From Rhynchopus euleeides (Eukaryota > Euglenozoa > Diplonemea > Diplonemida > Diplonemidae): 64,000 bases of DNA. Below the pieces are notes generated by a model, which was not told where the DNA came from, did no database searches, and worked only from the letters and a program-made list of their open reading frames with translations. The stretch lies in NCBI GenBank assembly GCA_963210315.1, contig OY723270.1:2108001-2172000 (forward strand), in the 5' to 3' direction. This document shows, piece after piece, positions 53,202 to 63,227 of this stretch (positions within the stretch are counted from its first letter, which is position 1; every line of letters begins with the position of its first letter). Both the position numbers and the translations under genes were made by a program.

Positions 53202-55386
53202 ATGTCTCTCGAGGTGACGCTGGAGCCATGCTGGGAGCTGCGATATGAAGTGGTATGACTTGGAACATCTGATGGCAACTGCCGCATGCAATGATGCCAC
53301 CCCACCCCGTGCTGCTCTGTGCGCGCATACCCTCACTTTTCACGACCCGCAGCTGCCGACGGACCGCCCTGCGAAGATCCAGCTCATCCCCGAGAGTAAC
53401 AAGTTTGCAGAGATGGGTGGTGTCGAGATGGCCCCTGGGTATGCTTGTCTGTTTCACTGGATGCTGAACGATTTTGAGCGAGATTCGGTGGGAAGTGCCA
53501 ACGCACCATTCCAGTGACCAGGAATGTAGAGAAGGAATGACGCGGCGCGCTACTCTTTTTCGAATCAGTCGGAGTGCGAGCAATCAACGCAATCCAATGA
53601 GGAGGTAGTATTGAGGACAGCACGGGTATCGGGTCCGAGGCGAACCCTGCGACCCTCCCCTCCTCTGCACCCTGCACACGCCACATCACCCCCTCCCCAC
53701 GCAGCCGGCTGTACGAAGTGCCCCCTGGCACCAGCGGGTCGATCTACACGTGGCACGGCTGCTCGCTGAAGGTGCAGCACCTTCCCGACGACCAGGTGTA
53801 CACTGCTGAGGCGCCTGTGATGCAGCACTTCGCCCACGCGCACTCCATCCTTGAGGAGAAGCGCCGTGCTGCCAGGCAGCAGCACGAGAAGGGTGAGTTG
53901 GGTGCGGAGGGGCCGCGTGCTTTGGTGTGCGGCGCGCCCAGCTCCGGGAAGCAGAGCCTCTGCAACGTGCTTGTCAACTACGCGGCCCGGCTCGACTGGC
54001 AGACGACCTTCGCGGATCTCGATGTTGCCTGCAACAGCATCGCGGTGCCCGGCGCCGTCGCCGCCGTGCCGGTGGACATGCCTGTGCCTGTGGAGGAGGG
54101 CTTCGCGCTGTTCCCCCCGATCAGCTTCTTCTACGGCGACAAGCACCTCGACGAGAAGGGTTACGAGCTGTACCACCTGCAGGTCGCGGCCCTGGCGGAG
54201 AAGGTGAACGAGCGGCACGCCAACAACGACAAGGCGCGCAGCGGTGGTGTGGTCGTCAAGTCGATGTCGTCGCGGCAGACGGCAAAGGATGTCCTGCGTG
54301 CGGTGCGTGATTTCTGCATCGGGCACATCTTCGTGTTGGGTGATGACAAGCTGCATGCGCAGCTGCGTGCCGCTCTGACGAGGGAAAGTATGTCGCGACC
54401 GGTTGCCATTTGGATGGCACAGTCTGGTGGCCTGCCACAGCTGCAACCAAGCGTGGCTGAGCTGCCATCTGGCCGCCTCGCTCCTGTCTCCCGCACCATG
54501 GATGGTGCGACACCCACCCACCCCTGCAGGTCTTGAAGCGGAGCTGGTGCAGCTCCCGAGGAGTGGCGGGTGCATCACAAAGACTGACAAACAGCGTGAC
54601 TTTGCAATGTCGAGACGCATACACTCCTACTTCCACGGTATGCTTAGTGAGGGGGGCTGCCCGTTTCGAGTGAAGGAAAATCCCGTCGCAGGAGTCTCCA
54701 GTGATCCAGCGTGTCTTTGTCTCCTTGACACCTCCTGCATGCCAGTCGTGCCGCGTGTGGTTCTGTCGCGTTTCGCTCTTCACACACACGCCCAACACCC
54801 TGACAAAACACACAGGGTGGTCGCACATGCAGCTGCACCCGCACAGCTACACCATCACCGACACGGACAAGGTCGACTTGGTCAGCATCGGCGGCACACT
54901 CAAGATGCAGATGGTATGCTGACAGAGGGTCCCTGTGACGAACCTCCCGGATGCTGGGAGCCTGCCTGGCTCTTACGGGTCGCGGATGTCGTGCAGGAAT
55001 CATTGGGGCATTTCTGGCCAGGTTTGTGTTGGTCATGTTGTGAGCGGGTTGGCCATGCAATGTGTCCCCCCCCGCCACCCGCCGCGCACGCCCCAACACC
55101 CTTCCTGCTGCAGGACGGCCTTCTGCCCATTGGTGAGGACTCTGCGCTGACGCCGACCGACCCCCGCAAGGTGCCCCCGAGCAAACGCATGGAGCAGACC
55201 ATCGTCGGCTTCTCCCAGGCATCGTCCTACGAGGATGCTGCAACTGCGCCTGTCTTCGGCTTCGGAATCGTGCTGTCCGTCAACACGGAGACGAAGCAAA
55301 TGCAGCTGCTGATTCCGATGCTTGTCAAGGAGCTTCCGACGAAGGTCATCGTCGTTGGCGAGGTGCGTTCCTACAACGACCGGTAG
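53202..55386 (+). CDS. CLP1: CLP1-family mRNA 3'-end processing / polynucleotide kinase-like protein, six exons
   Basis: Exons: 53202-53252, 53353-53438, 53705-54387, 54530-54637, 54816-54913, 55114-55386. Joining them gives 432 aa, close to the usual 425-450. All five introns have GTATG donors and CAG acceptors. Family landmarks: LEPCWELRYEV and a FAEMGGVEMAP-like N-terminal domain, then the IYTWHGCSLKV strand. The P-loop reads GAPSSGKQSL, followed by LVNYAARL and DLDVACNSIAVPG. VQLPRSGGCITKTDKQRDFAM leads into RRIHSYFHG. The C-terminal domain ends VNTETKQMQLLIPMLVKELP. CLP1 works in the cleavage/polyadenylation factor and, in animals, as an RNA 5'-kinase in tRNA splicing. Here the P-loop Ser/Thr after GK is Gln, and the kinase signature DVGQGS is replaced by DVACNS, so catalysis is doubtful and a structural role is likely. 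Confidence 0.85.
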
Positions 55387-56789
55387 GGATGCTACGGGCC
55401 CAGACTCAAGAGTCGATGTGTGCGGCAAGCGATGTGGAACGCCCCACCCTGCCTGCGAAGCGCGCGCCTGAGAATTCTGGCCAATCCCCCCCCCGCCGGC
55501 CCTAAGTCCCTTCAACACACTGAAGCCTGATTCTCAGCAGTGCCCACACGACGCGGTAGTCCGGTGTGCACTCACGCTATCTGACTAGTCCAGTCGGAAC
55601 GAGCCGCCCGACTCATCGGATGCTAGCCACCGCACGACTAGCCGGTGGACGAGTGTTGACAAGATCCAGCTCGCCGAGTATTTGCGGGACCCTGTCTCGC
55701 AGTGGGGGGGGGGGGGGGGGGGAGTGGAGTGGCGAAAGAAAACTCGTCCGATCGAATCCTACCTAGAATTTTTCCTCTGTTTTGTTTGTGCGCTTTGGTT
55801 GTGCGCGCGGCGGGGGTGGGAGGGGGGTGGGGGTGGGGCTTGGTGTGTCACAGTGTGTGCACGGCGGGGGGGGGGCGGGGGGTGAATCGGACATGCCATC
55901 AGACGTGGGGAATACCTTCGCCTGCCAGCCGTTGGGCTGGAGCCTGACTGACACGCGACACCATCCTCCGAGCCAGAGTGTGTCTAAAGGCATCATACCC
56001 GAACAGCCACCCCTTCTGCGGGCAGACGTCCTTCGCGGAGGCGGGGGCAATGTATTGGGGGGAGGGGGGCCTAGCCTCCCATGCAGGCTAGGGGTGTAGC
56101 AGGCGTGTGTGGTGTCTCCACACCGCCTGCCAGTTGACGTGGGCGAGGGGTCGTGCAAAAGGGAAGCGCGGGGGTGTGTGGGTAGGTGGGTGGGAGTGCT
56201 GCCTTGTTTTGTCTGCGCATTTTGTCTTGTGTTGGCACGCAGGCAGTCAGTACCTCCCCCCCTCCCTCATCTGGGGTCCGTGGGTTGCACGGGTGGTGGG
56301 TAGGTGGGTGGTGGTGGTGGATGCATGTCCACCACGTCCCAGCTTCGCATGATTCCACACCCCCTCAGGCGGAGAAGAACAAATAGCTTTGAAGAAGGAG
56401 GAAGACAAGGTTCCAAAGCCGAAAAAAGAGCTGTGTGTGTGTGTGTGTCTGACGGCCAGGATCGCCCATTCCCACCCCAACTTCCCTCTTGTTGCCCTGA
56501 GTGGTTCAGCCGAGGGTGACGCCCAGCACCGCTGTGTGGTGCCTCGTGGGGGCGAATTATTCGCGCAGTGAGTGTCAACAACTCAAACATCATCTGGCGC
56601 AAACTTCTTTAGTTTCGCAGGCCAGGGTGTGCGGTTCGCTGGCACGAGCTTCTTGTGTGTGTGCCACACGCGGCTGTTGTTCGACAACGACTCTCCACAC
56701 CGCACCCCCTCTGCCCTCACCACAGCGCCACCCACCACCCGCAGCATCGCTCCAAATCAACACAACACCCACCCCCACCCCCACACGCG
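55387..56789. other. Intergenic, G-rich tracts
   Basis: No gene supported. G runs at 55705-55722, 55810-55880 and 56055-56075. (GT)n at 56430. Confidence 0.55.
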
Positions 56790-57233
56790 ATGTCTGAGTT
56801 CATGGTTGCCCTCGCCGGTGTGACGGGGATCCTCGTGATGAAGCTGATCCTGACGCATCTGCTGACGGTCCGCTCGCGCATTATCCAGGGGCAGTTCAAG
56901 GCGCCTGAGGACTCCTCGATGCCCGGCAGCCTGCGGGTCGTCAGGTCGCTTCTGACGCCGTTCGGCCCCCCTACGGATATCCAGCGCCTGCTGGGTGTGG
57001 TGTCGAACTCTCTCGAGAACGAGCCGCAGCTTCTCTTCATGGGGCTGATGCTGGAGCTGACGGGGCACGCCACTGCGAACGACATGCTGCTCGTGAAGGC
57101 GTTCGCCGCCTTGCGCATCGTGCACTTCATCTCATACCTGCTGGCGCTGCAGCCCTTCCGCGGGCTTTCGTACTTCGGTGGGCTGCTGATCAACATGTGC
57201 TTCGCCTCCCGTCTGATGATGCTGCTGATGTGA
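56790..57233 (+). CDS. MAPEG-family membrane protein (microsomal glutathione S-transferase 1-like)
   Basis: 147 aa, in the usual 140-160 range of the family. I chose the ATG at 56790 because it opens directly on the first membrane helix (EFMVALAGVTGILVMKLIL). Four hydrophobic segments follow the MAPEG plan. The family signature is visible as RLLGVVSNSLENEPQLLF (N-x-L-E-N). KAFAALRIVHFISYLLALQP corresponds to the conserved R-x-x-H segment, and GLSYFGGLLINMCFASRL to the last helix. Members are ER or outer-mitochondrial membrane trimers that use glutathione for detoxification or lipid peroxide reduction. Which reaction applies here cannot be told from sequence. No introns. Confidence 0.8.
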   Translation: MSEFMVALAGVTGILVMKLILTHLLTVRSRIIQGQFKAPEDSSMPGSLRVVRSLLTPFGPPTDIQRLLGVVSNSLENEPQLLFMGLMLELTGHATANDMLLVKAFAALRIVHFISYLLALQPFRGLSYFGGLLINMCFASRLMMLLM

Positions 57234-57395
57234 TCTTGTAAATACCATCACACAGTCCATCACACAGTCGGTGGGTCCCCGGTTCTTCTTGTTGTATTCG
57301 GATCTGTGCCGCTGACGGCGATCGACGGCACCCCTTGTGAGCACACAGCTCTCAAAAATACAGCAGCAGTCTCTCGAGTCTTCCTTTCAGATGAT
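57234..57395. other. Intergenic, then reversed R1 end
   Basis: 57345-57395 is the reversed right end of repeat R1 (AAATACAGCAGCAGTCTCTC, then CAGATGATTTTT). The rest of this R1 piece resumes at 63185, on the other side of the retrotransposon. Confidence 0.7.
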
Positions 57396-57549
57396 TTTTT
57401 ACGCACACGACTTTCGCGCGGAAAGTGTCATTCAGCTCTGCCAAACGTGCTCTACACACCACCCCCTTCATCAGGCAAGTGGGTTTGTAAGTGTGTGTGG
57501 AAGCGTCAACGCAATTGTTAGTGAGAAGAGTCAGAAGCAGCGAAAAGGG

Positions 57550-58915
57550 ACGAGCAAAGCCGCCAAAGCGCGTGAACAAAGGCAGCGGGGTGAAGGACCA
57601 GCGGGGTTGACGGACAGCAGAGCGTGTGTGTTTTGCAGGGCCGCCAAAGCGCGTGAACAAAAGAAGCGGGGCGAAGGACCAGCGGTGGTGAAGGACAGCA
57701 GAGCGGGCGTGTTTTACAGGGCCGCCAAAGCGCGTGAACAAAAGAAGCGGGGTGAAGGACCAGCGGTGTTGACGGACAGCAGAACGGGTGTGTTTTTACA
57801 GGGGCGCCAAAGCGCGTGAACAAAAGCAGCGGGGTGAAGGACCAGCGGGGTTGACGGACAGCAGAGCGTGTGTTTTGCAGGGCCGCCAAAGCGCGTGAAC
57901 AAAAGAAGCGGGGCGAAGGACCAGCGGTGGTGAAGGACAGCAGAGCGGGTGTGTTTTACAGGGCCGCCAAAGCGCGTGAACAAAAGAAGCGGGGTGAAAG
58001 ACCAGCGGTGTTGACGGACAGCAGAGCGTGTGTGTTTTGCAGAACCGCCAAAGCGCGTGAACAAAAGAAGCGGGGCGAAGGACCAGCGGTGGTGAAGGAC
58101 AGCAGAGCGGGTGTGTTTTACAGGGGCGCCAAAGCGCGTGAACAAAAGAAGCGGGGTGAAAGACCAGCGGTGTTGACGGACAGCAGAGCGTGTGTGTTTT
58201 GCAGAACCGCCAAAGCGCGTGAACAAAAGAAGCGGGGCGAAGGACCAGCGGTGGTGAAGGACAGCAGAGCGGGCGTGTTTTACAGGGCCGCCAAAGCGCG
58301 TGAACAAAAGAAGCGGGGTGAAGGACCAGCGGTGTTGACGGACAGCAGAACGGGTGTGTTTTTACAGGGGCGCCAAAGCGCGTGAACAAAATCAGCGGGG
58401 TGAAGGACCAGCGGGGTTGACGGACAGCAGAGCGTGTGTTTTGCAGGGCCGCCAAAGCGCGTGAACAAAAGAAGCGGGGCGAAGGACCAGCGGTGGTGAA
58501 GGACAGCAGAGCGGGTGTGTTTTACAGGGCCGCCAAAGCGCGTGAACAAAAGAAGCGGGGTGAAAGACCAGCGGTGTTGACGGACAGCAGAGCGTGTGTG
58601 TTTTGCAGAACCGCCAAAGCGCGTGAACAAAAGAAGCGGGGCGAAGGACCAGCGGTGGTGAAGGACAGCAGAGCGGGTGTGTTTTACAGGGCCGCCAAAG
58701 CGCGTGAACAAAAGAAGCGGGGTGAAGGACCAGCGGTGTTGACGGACAGCAGAGCGTGTGTGTTTTGCAGAACCGCCAAAGCGCGTGAACAAAAGCAGCG
58801 GGGTGACGGATCAGCGGTGGTGACGGACAGCAGAGCGTGTGTGTTTTACAGGGGCGCCAAAGCGCGTGAACAAAAGCAGCGGGGTGAAGGATCAGCGGGT
58901 GTGAAGGACAGCTAG
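57550..58915 (+). repeat. 81-bp leader repeats of the YR retrotransposon, ~17 copies
   Basis: The unit starts GCCAAAGCGCGTGAACAAAA and contains GACGGACAGCAGAGCG or GAAGGACAGCAGAGCG. Each ends GTGTGTTTTACAGGG or TTTTGCAGGG, resembling a 3' splice site. A seven-unit block recurs at a 566-bp period (57780 and 58346). Being divisible by three and stop-free, the array leaves frames such as KAREQKKRGEGPAVVKDSRA open, but I see no sign that it is translated. The last unit ends 30 bp before the Gag ATG. Confidence 0.85.
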
Positions 58916-58946
58916 AGGCGTACGACAAGCAGAGTAGTGAGGAAAG

Positions 58947-59933
58947 ATGGACGTCGACTGGGCTTTGGTCGAGGTGCCGGCCCTCTCTATGGAGCCCGCG
59001 GCGGAGCCGATGCAGCACTGCGTGTTCCCCACATGCGCCACCGTCCATGAGGGCGGAACGGCGCACGCATGCAACGCCTGCGGACAAGCCACGACGAGGA
59101 CATGTGTGCGGGCGCATCTGCACCCGAAGGCAGTGGCGGACCCCTTCGTCGCCCACATGGGCAGCGCCGGATGGGTATGCCCAATGTGCGCGTGGACGAA
59201 GATGCAGGCAGGCGGCGCGGCAGCAGCGGAGGAGGCCGCTGAAGAGGAGGACGGGCTGGGGGCGCTGCCCCAACTGGGAGCCGGTGAAGGCCTCAACATG
59301 GAGGCGCGCATGACTCGGCTGGAGGCGAAGGTGGAGGAGCAGGCCGAGACCATCGCCGATCTGCAGAGGCAGCTGCAGGAGGCTGACGAGGGTTTGCCGG
59401 ACGACTTCTCGCCATACGCGGTCGCGACGTGGCGCCCTGGCATATGGAAGGGCGCGGTGCGGCGGCAGATCCGGGCAGAGGTGTCCCGCGTGTTCCGGGA
59501 GGCGAGCCTGCCAGCGTCGGGCACAGATGCGGGGGAATGGATGCACAGCCTCCGCAAATGCTTCGAGCACTTCGACGACGTGCTAAAGCTCATGAAGATG
59601 AACACGGAGGAGGAACCCAGCCTGCTGCCCCTACACCGCATCGTGTGCGAAATGTCGGCTCTGGCCTGCCTCACGGGGTATGTGGCACGTGCCTACTACG
59701 AGCACAAGGCGAAGAACATCCCACCCCTCACGTTCTCGGCGTCTCTGCACCAGCGGCTGGTGGGAGAGGCGAATGATGCGCAGGCGAAGGCGAACCCGCG
59801 CTGTTTGGTACCACCGCGTGTGCAACAGGGGGCTGACCTGCGCTACACGCCGTACCCCACCGGGAAGACGGGAAAGGGGGCGGAGCAGAGGGCAGTGGGA
59901 AAGGGGTCAAAAGGGCCCCGCGGGGGACAGTGA
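58947..59933 (+). CDS. Gag-like ORF1 protein of the YR retrotransposon
   Basis: 328 aa. The N-terminus has a Cys/His cluster of PHD/RING-like type: C25-x4-C30, C42-x2-C45, C53, His57/59, then C78-x2-C81. A Glu/Ala linker and a coiled coil (about 112-148, MTRLEAKVEEQAETIADLQR) follow. The C-terminal half is helical (SALACLTGYVARAYYEHKA) and ends in a basic tail (KTGKGAEQRAVGKGSKGPRG) suited to RNA binding. It is the first ORF after the leader. The same start recurs at 63978 in the next copy. A capsid/RNP role is inferred from position and architecture. Confidence 0.7.
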   Translation: MDVDWALVEVPALSMEPAAEPMQHCVFPTCATVHEGGTAHACNACGQATTRTCVRAHLHPKAVADPFVAHMGSAGWVCPMCAWTKMQAGGAAAAEEAAEEEDGLGALPQLGAGEGLNMEARMTRLEAKVEEQAETIADLQRQLQEADEGLPDDFSPYAVATWRPGIWKGAVRRQIRAEVSRVFREASLPASGTDAGEWMHSLRKCFEHFDDVLKLMKMNTEEEPSLLPLHRIVCEMSALACLTGYVARAYYEHKAKNIPPLTFSASLHQRLVGEANDAQAKANPRCLVPPRVQQGADLRYTPYPTGKTGKGAEQRAVGKGSKGPRGGQ

Positions 59934-60065
59934 CTCCAGCAGACCACCCACCCAGGAACCAGCCCAACGCCACCCACACCGTCCCCATACGAGTTCATCC
60001 TGAAAGAAAAGAAGCAAACCAACAAGGGCCGCCCCCGCATCAAGCAACAACCACTGTCGAGCGAG

Positions 60066-60944
60066 ATGCGGCTGATCATCATGGAGGCCACGCAGGAGGC
60101 TTTGGGGAACGCACTGTCGAGCTCATACTGGGCGGCTCTGCGCAGGAGCTACGAGAGGTACCGCGAGTTCAGAGAGGAGTGGTGCAGGGGGGAGGGCCGC
60201 ACACTACGACACGAGGAGGGGATCACCCTGTGGATCACGCATCTGCGGCTCAACGGACTGTCCGCCCCATCGGCACTGCAGTACTTGGGCAACATCATCG
60301 CGAGCCTGCGCCGCTTCGAGTCGTGGGAACAGGAAGGACACGTGCTACGGGACTTCAAGCGAAGCTTGTGCCGCAGCGGAGCATTGAAGCCAGCACAACA
60401 GGCGCACCCCGCGACTCAAGAACAGGCAGCACAGGCAGTGGCTCAGGAACCGCGGCCGCTGGTGCGTCTGGCCGTCGCGATGATGTGGCACGGGGCGGCG
60501 AGAGCGTCGGATGTGCAACGACTGTCAACGCGGGACATCCAGACGGAAGCGAAGTCAGACCAGATCACCATCGTGTGGACCACCACGAAGTCGGACCCTT
60601 TCCAGCTGGGGAAGACAACGGGTATGTCACTGCCACCGGAGATGCTGAAGATCCTGCGGAGCCGTATGAAAGAGCTAAAGACAGAAGGGAACCTGTTTCC
60701 CCCGAGCGTGACATACCGATGCATCGCGGCGGCGGTGAAAAGGGTGGATGCCCGATTGACGCCGCACTCCCTCCGGAGGGGGGCCCTCCACCATCTGGCA
60801 CGCAACGGGGTGCCAGTCGAGAAGCTGATGATGCTGTCGCGACATGCGACCCCCGACGCGGTGTTTCGATACATACCAGCAGCAACGACACAGCGTGTGG
60901 CAGACACAGCGGCACTGTCCAAAGAACTGGCCAAGAGCGCGTGA
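60066..60944 (+). CDS. Tyrosine recombinase of the YR retrotransposon
   Basis: 292 aa, beginning 132 bp after the Gag stop in the same frame. Residues 1-105 form an SAM-like core-binding domain (SSYWAALRRSYERYREF, then LQYLGNIIASLRRFE). The catalytic domain has the full set of active-site residues: Arg146 in GAARASDVQRL, Lys175 in WTTTKSD, His234 and Arg237 in TPHSLRRGAL, His260 in LSRHATPDAV, and Tyr269 in FRYIP. Such enzymes insert a circular DNA intermediate by crossover at a short core without staggered cuts. All catalytic residues are present, so activity is plausible. It overlaps the start of the RT frame. Confidence 0.85.
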   Translation: MRLIIMEATQEALGNALSSSYWAALRRSYERYREFREEWCRGEGRTLRHEEGITLWITHLRLNGLSAPSALQYLGNIIASLRRFESWEQEGHVLRDFKRSLCRSGALKPAQQAHPATQEQAAQAVAQEPRPLVRLAVAMMWHGAARASDVQRLSTRDIQTEAKSDQITIVWTTTKSDPFQLGKTTGMSLPPEMLKILRSRMKELKTEGNLFPPSVTYRCIAAAVKRVDARLTPHSLRRGALHHLARNGVPVEKLMMLSRHATPDAVFRYIPAATTQRVADTAALSKELAKSA

Positions 60945-62872
60945 GACACAGGGGACCAGAGTTTAGCACACATTTCCCGTACAAAAGGAGGAGAGACATC
61001 ACACGTGAACTACGACGGTATGACTACCCGACAGGGGGCGGCGCAGCAGGGGTCGGTGGAGGAAAGGACGGCACCGGCGCGGGGCCCGGGCCGACTCACA
61101 ACGATGACGCGGCACGCGCAGGGGACCCAGCCGCACAGCCGAGAGAGCGCCCAAAGGCATACCACAGGCCTCAGCTCTCCATCCAAGTATACCAACCTCC
61201 TGAAGAAACCGACAGCTCCGACGACACGACGGACACCGACTCGGAACACGGACCGGGCATAGACGCCGATCTATACGGGGAGAGTGTCGGCGTGCACCAC
61301 AAAGGACATATCGTGCGACCTGCCCATGAAAGGCAAGACCCATCTGAAGACGACCGCCTTGCTCCGATCTGCGACACGCGCCTCAACCTGGCGCGACTCC
61401 GCGAGCTGGACTCCAACGAGGAACTGCGAGGCGTGTTGGACCTCATTACAGACCCCGAAGCCTTCAGGAATGCGTTGCTCCCCGGAGCACGCGACCACTT
61501 CAGAAACAAGTGGAGGATGATATCACGCCATACATTGAAACATGTCGACGACCTCATCGCCTACGGCGTTATCGCTATAGCCTGTACTCATGCGATACTC
61601 ACCTTACCAGCCTTTACCGTGCCGAAGAAGTCAGGGGGGACACGCTTCATCGTCGACGCACGTACTCTGAACTCGTACATGGCGCGACCGCCAGACATGA
61701 GATTGGACGACATCCTGGAGGTGACGCGCCGTATCGCTGAGTCAACTTGGGTTGTGCTCGCTGACGCGAGGAGCTGGTTCTACCAGTTTCCGGTGGAGGA
61801 GGAGATCCAGCGCTACTTCGGGATCCGCTTCGGGGACAAGCGGGACGAATTTGTGCCAGCGTTTCTGTCGGTGATGTGCATGAGGTGGTCACACTCACCA
61901 GCAATTGCCAACCGGAGTGCGAGGGTACTCCTCCCTCCAAGAGACGGCATCGTCTGGATAGACAATTTCGTGGTCACAGCCGAGACACTGGACGAGGTGC
62001 AGGCGAAGTACAGGGTCTTCCGCGAAAGGTGCGACTACGTCAACGCGACCCTGAACCTCGACGATGACGACCACGGGATGCCGACGCAACGTTTCTGCAC
62101 GTTCGGGATCCAGTTTGACCTGGTGGAGCATAGATTCCGCATGGACCCTGCATGGGTGGCGAAGGTGGCACAGCGGGAGGAGCTGGCGGAGACGTTGGAG
62201 GGAACAACAACGCCGCGGAGGGCCTTCCGCATCTTCGGATCCATCGTCTGGCAGTCATACGTCATGCGCGCGCCACTGTGTTTCGCCCCCGCAATCCTCT
62301 CTTTCATCCGGCGCATAGGACGCCGGGCGCACGACAACAACGCGGCGTGGGATGTCAACACACGAGTGCCGAACTCAGTGATCCGGGAGACAGCAGCACG
62401 GATGGAGTTCATGCGCGATAACAATTGGCACCACCAGGCAGACCCAACATCGCGGGCAACGCTGTGGTCCGACGCGTCATCGACGGAGTGGGCGGCGATA
62501 CTCGAACTGGGAGAGGAGACGGTCACACAAGGGGTGTTCACCGGGGCAGATCGGGATGCGCACATCTTCCTGAAGGAGGCCTTCGCCGTGTGGCAAGGGC
62601 TACGCATCATCAACTCACAGGACATCGCTGTGACGTGCAACATCGACAACCTCCCCCTAGTATTTTGCATGCGGCGAGGGCACTGCGCGAACCACAGAGG
62701 TAACCTGCTACTGCAGCGCATATTCCTCGTGGCACGGACGAAGCGATTGCGGCTCAACCCCCAGTGGGTGCCAACCGACGAGCAGCGGGCTGACACCTAC
62801 ACGCGCGGAACACGAGCCGAACGGGCAATCCGCCTCGAGCCAGCACATATACCAACACGCAGCACCACGTAA
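60719..62872 (+). CDS. Reverse transcriptase-RNase H of the YR retrotransposon
   Basis: The frame is open from 59930, but before 60719 it is only the shadow of the recombinase. I use the in-frame ATG at 60719, inside the YR gene; frameshifting from YR (-1) is the alternative, since no other Met occurs before the RT core. An acidic, low-complexity N-terminus precedes the RT fingers (AFTVPKKSGGTRFIVDARTLN). Motif A is WVVLADARSWFYQFP, motif B MRWSHSPAIANR, motif C IVWIDNFVV. Motif C has Asp-Asn in place of Asp-Asp. RNase H follows with its acidic residues in LWSDASS, FLKEAF, CNIDNL and RADTYTRG. Product about 717 aa. It copies the element's RNA into DNA for recombinase-mediated insertion. Confidence 0.8.
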   Translation: MHRGGGEKGGCPIDAALPPEGGPPPSGTQRGASREADDAVATCDPRRGVSIHTSSNDTACGRHSGTVQRTGQERVRHRGPEFSTHFPYKRRRDITRELRRYDYPTGGGAAGVGGGKDGTGAGPGPTHNDDAARAGDPAAQPRERPKAYHRPQLSIQVYQPPEETDSSDDTTDTDSEHGPGIDADLYGESVGVHHKGHIVRPAHERQDPSEDDRLAPICDTRLNLARLRELDSNEELRGVLDLITDPEAFRNALLPGARDHFRNKWRMISRHTLKHVDDLIAYGVIAIACTHAILTLPAFTVPKKSGGTRFIVDARTLNSYMARPPDMRLDDILEVTRRIAESTWVVLADARSWFYQFPVEEEIQRYFGIRFGDKRDEFVPAFLSVMCMRWSHSPAIANRSARVLLPPRDGIVWIDNFVVTAETLDEVQAKYRVFRERCDYVNATLNLDDDDHGMPTQRFCTFGIQFDLVEHRFRMDPAWVAKVAQREELAETLEGTTTPRRAFRIFGSIVWQSYVMRAPLCFAPAILSFIRRIGRRAHDNNAAWDVNTRVPNSVIRETAARMEFMRDNNWHHQADPTSRATLWSDASSTEWAAILELGEETVTQGVFTGADRDAHIFLKEAFAVWQGLRIINSQDIAVTCNIDNLPLVFCMRRGHCANHRGNLLLQRIFLVARTKRLRLNPQWVPTDEQRADTYTRGTRAERAIRLEPAHIPTRSTT

Positions 62873-62944
62873 CCCGCACTCGGCACCGTATGATTACATG
62901 ACCAACCGGTGCACGAGCACGTCCCTCCGGAAGAGGGTCCTGGG

Positions 62945-63184
62945 TGTGGAAGCGTCAACGCATCAAACGAAGTATCAACAGTAGAGAAAGAGCGGCAGAG
63001 TTGAAGTGACACTTTTTACGCACACGACTTTCGCGCGGAAAGTGTCATTCAGCTCTGCCAAACGTGCTCTACACACCACCCCCTTCATCAGGCAAGTGGG
63101 TTTGTAAGTGTGTGTGGAAGCGTCAACGCATCAAACGAAGTATCAACAGTAGAGAAAGAGCGGCAGTGTTGAAGTGACACTTTT
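62945..63184 (+). repeat. B1-A2-B2 split direct repeats
   Basis: B1 (62945-63015) and B2 (63113-63184) both run from GTGTGGAAGCGTCAACGCA through CGAAGTATCAACAGTAGAG to AGTGACACTTTT. A2 (63012-63130) repeats A1 at 57396-57513 almost exactly. Confidence 0.9.
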
Positions 63185-63227
63185 GCATTGATCGCTTCCA
63201 CCTCAACCCGTCACTCGTCACGCGTTT
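63185..63227 (-). repeat. Reversed R1 fragment between the two retrotransposons
   Basis: GCATTGATCGCTTCCACC through ACTCGTCACGCG continues the R1 text interrupted at 57395. It proves that both retroelements entered one R1 copy, about 43 bp apart. Confidence 0.8.

Larger units (their letters stand above)
57396..63184 (+). mobile_element. Complete YR retrotransposon with VIPER-like gene order (5.8 kb)
   Basis: Order: A1 (57396-57513), leader of 81-bp repeats, Gag, tyrosine recombinase, RT-RNase H, then B1 (62945-63015), A2 (63012-63130), B2 (63113-63184). A and B meet in the core GTGTGGAAGCGTCAACGCA. Split direct repeats plus a tyrosine recombinase define a YR (DIRS-superfamily) retroelement. 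YR before RT is the order described for VIPER/TATE, not for DIRS, Ngaro or PAT. No methyltransferase or LTR is present. All reading frames are intact, so the copy may be functional. It lies in the T run of a reversed R1 repeat without visible target duplication, as expected for this class. Confidence 0.85.

Noticed and set aside
52571..53248. 225-codon frame as an upstream CLP1 exon or separate gene
   Set aside because: The translation is irregular and Cys/Arg-rich, crosses the CLP1 start in another frame, and has no family features.
57337..58915. Frames reading KAREQKKRGEGPAVVKDSRA as a repeat protein
   Set aside because: The 81-bp unit is a multiple of three, which keeps the frame open. 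The array is broken by single-base differences and precedes Gag as a leader.
59930..60718. N-terminal extension of the RT frame overlapping Gag end and YR
   Set aside because: It is the -1 shadow of the recombinase gene; its composition is not protein-like and it starts from a GTG.
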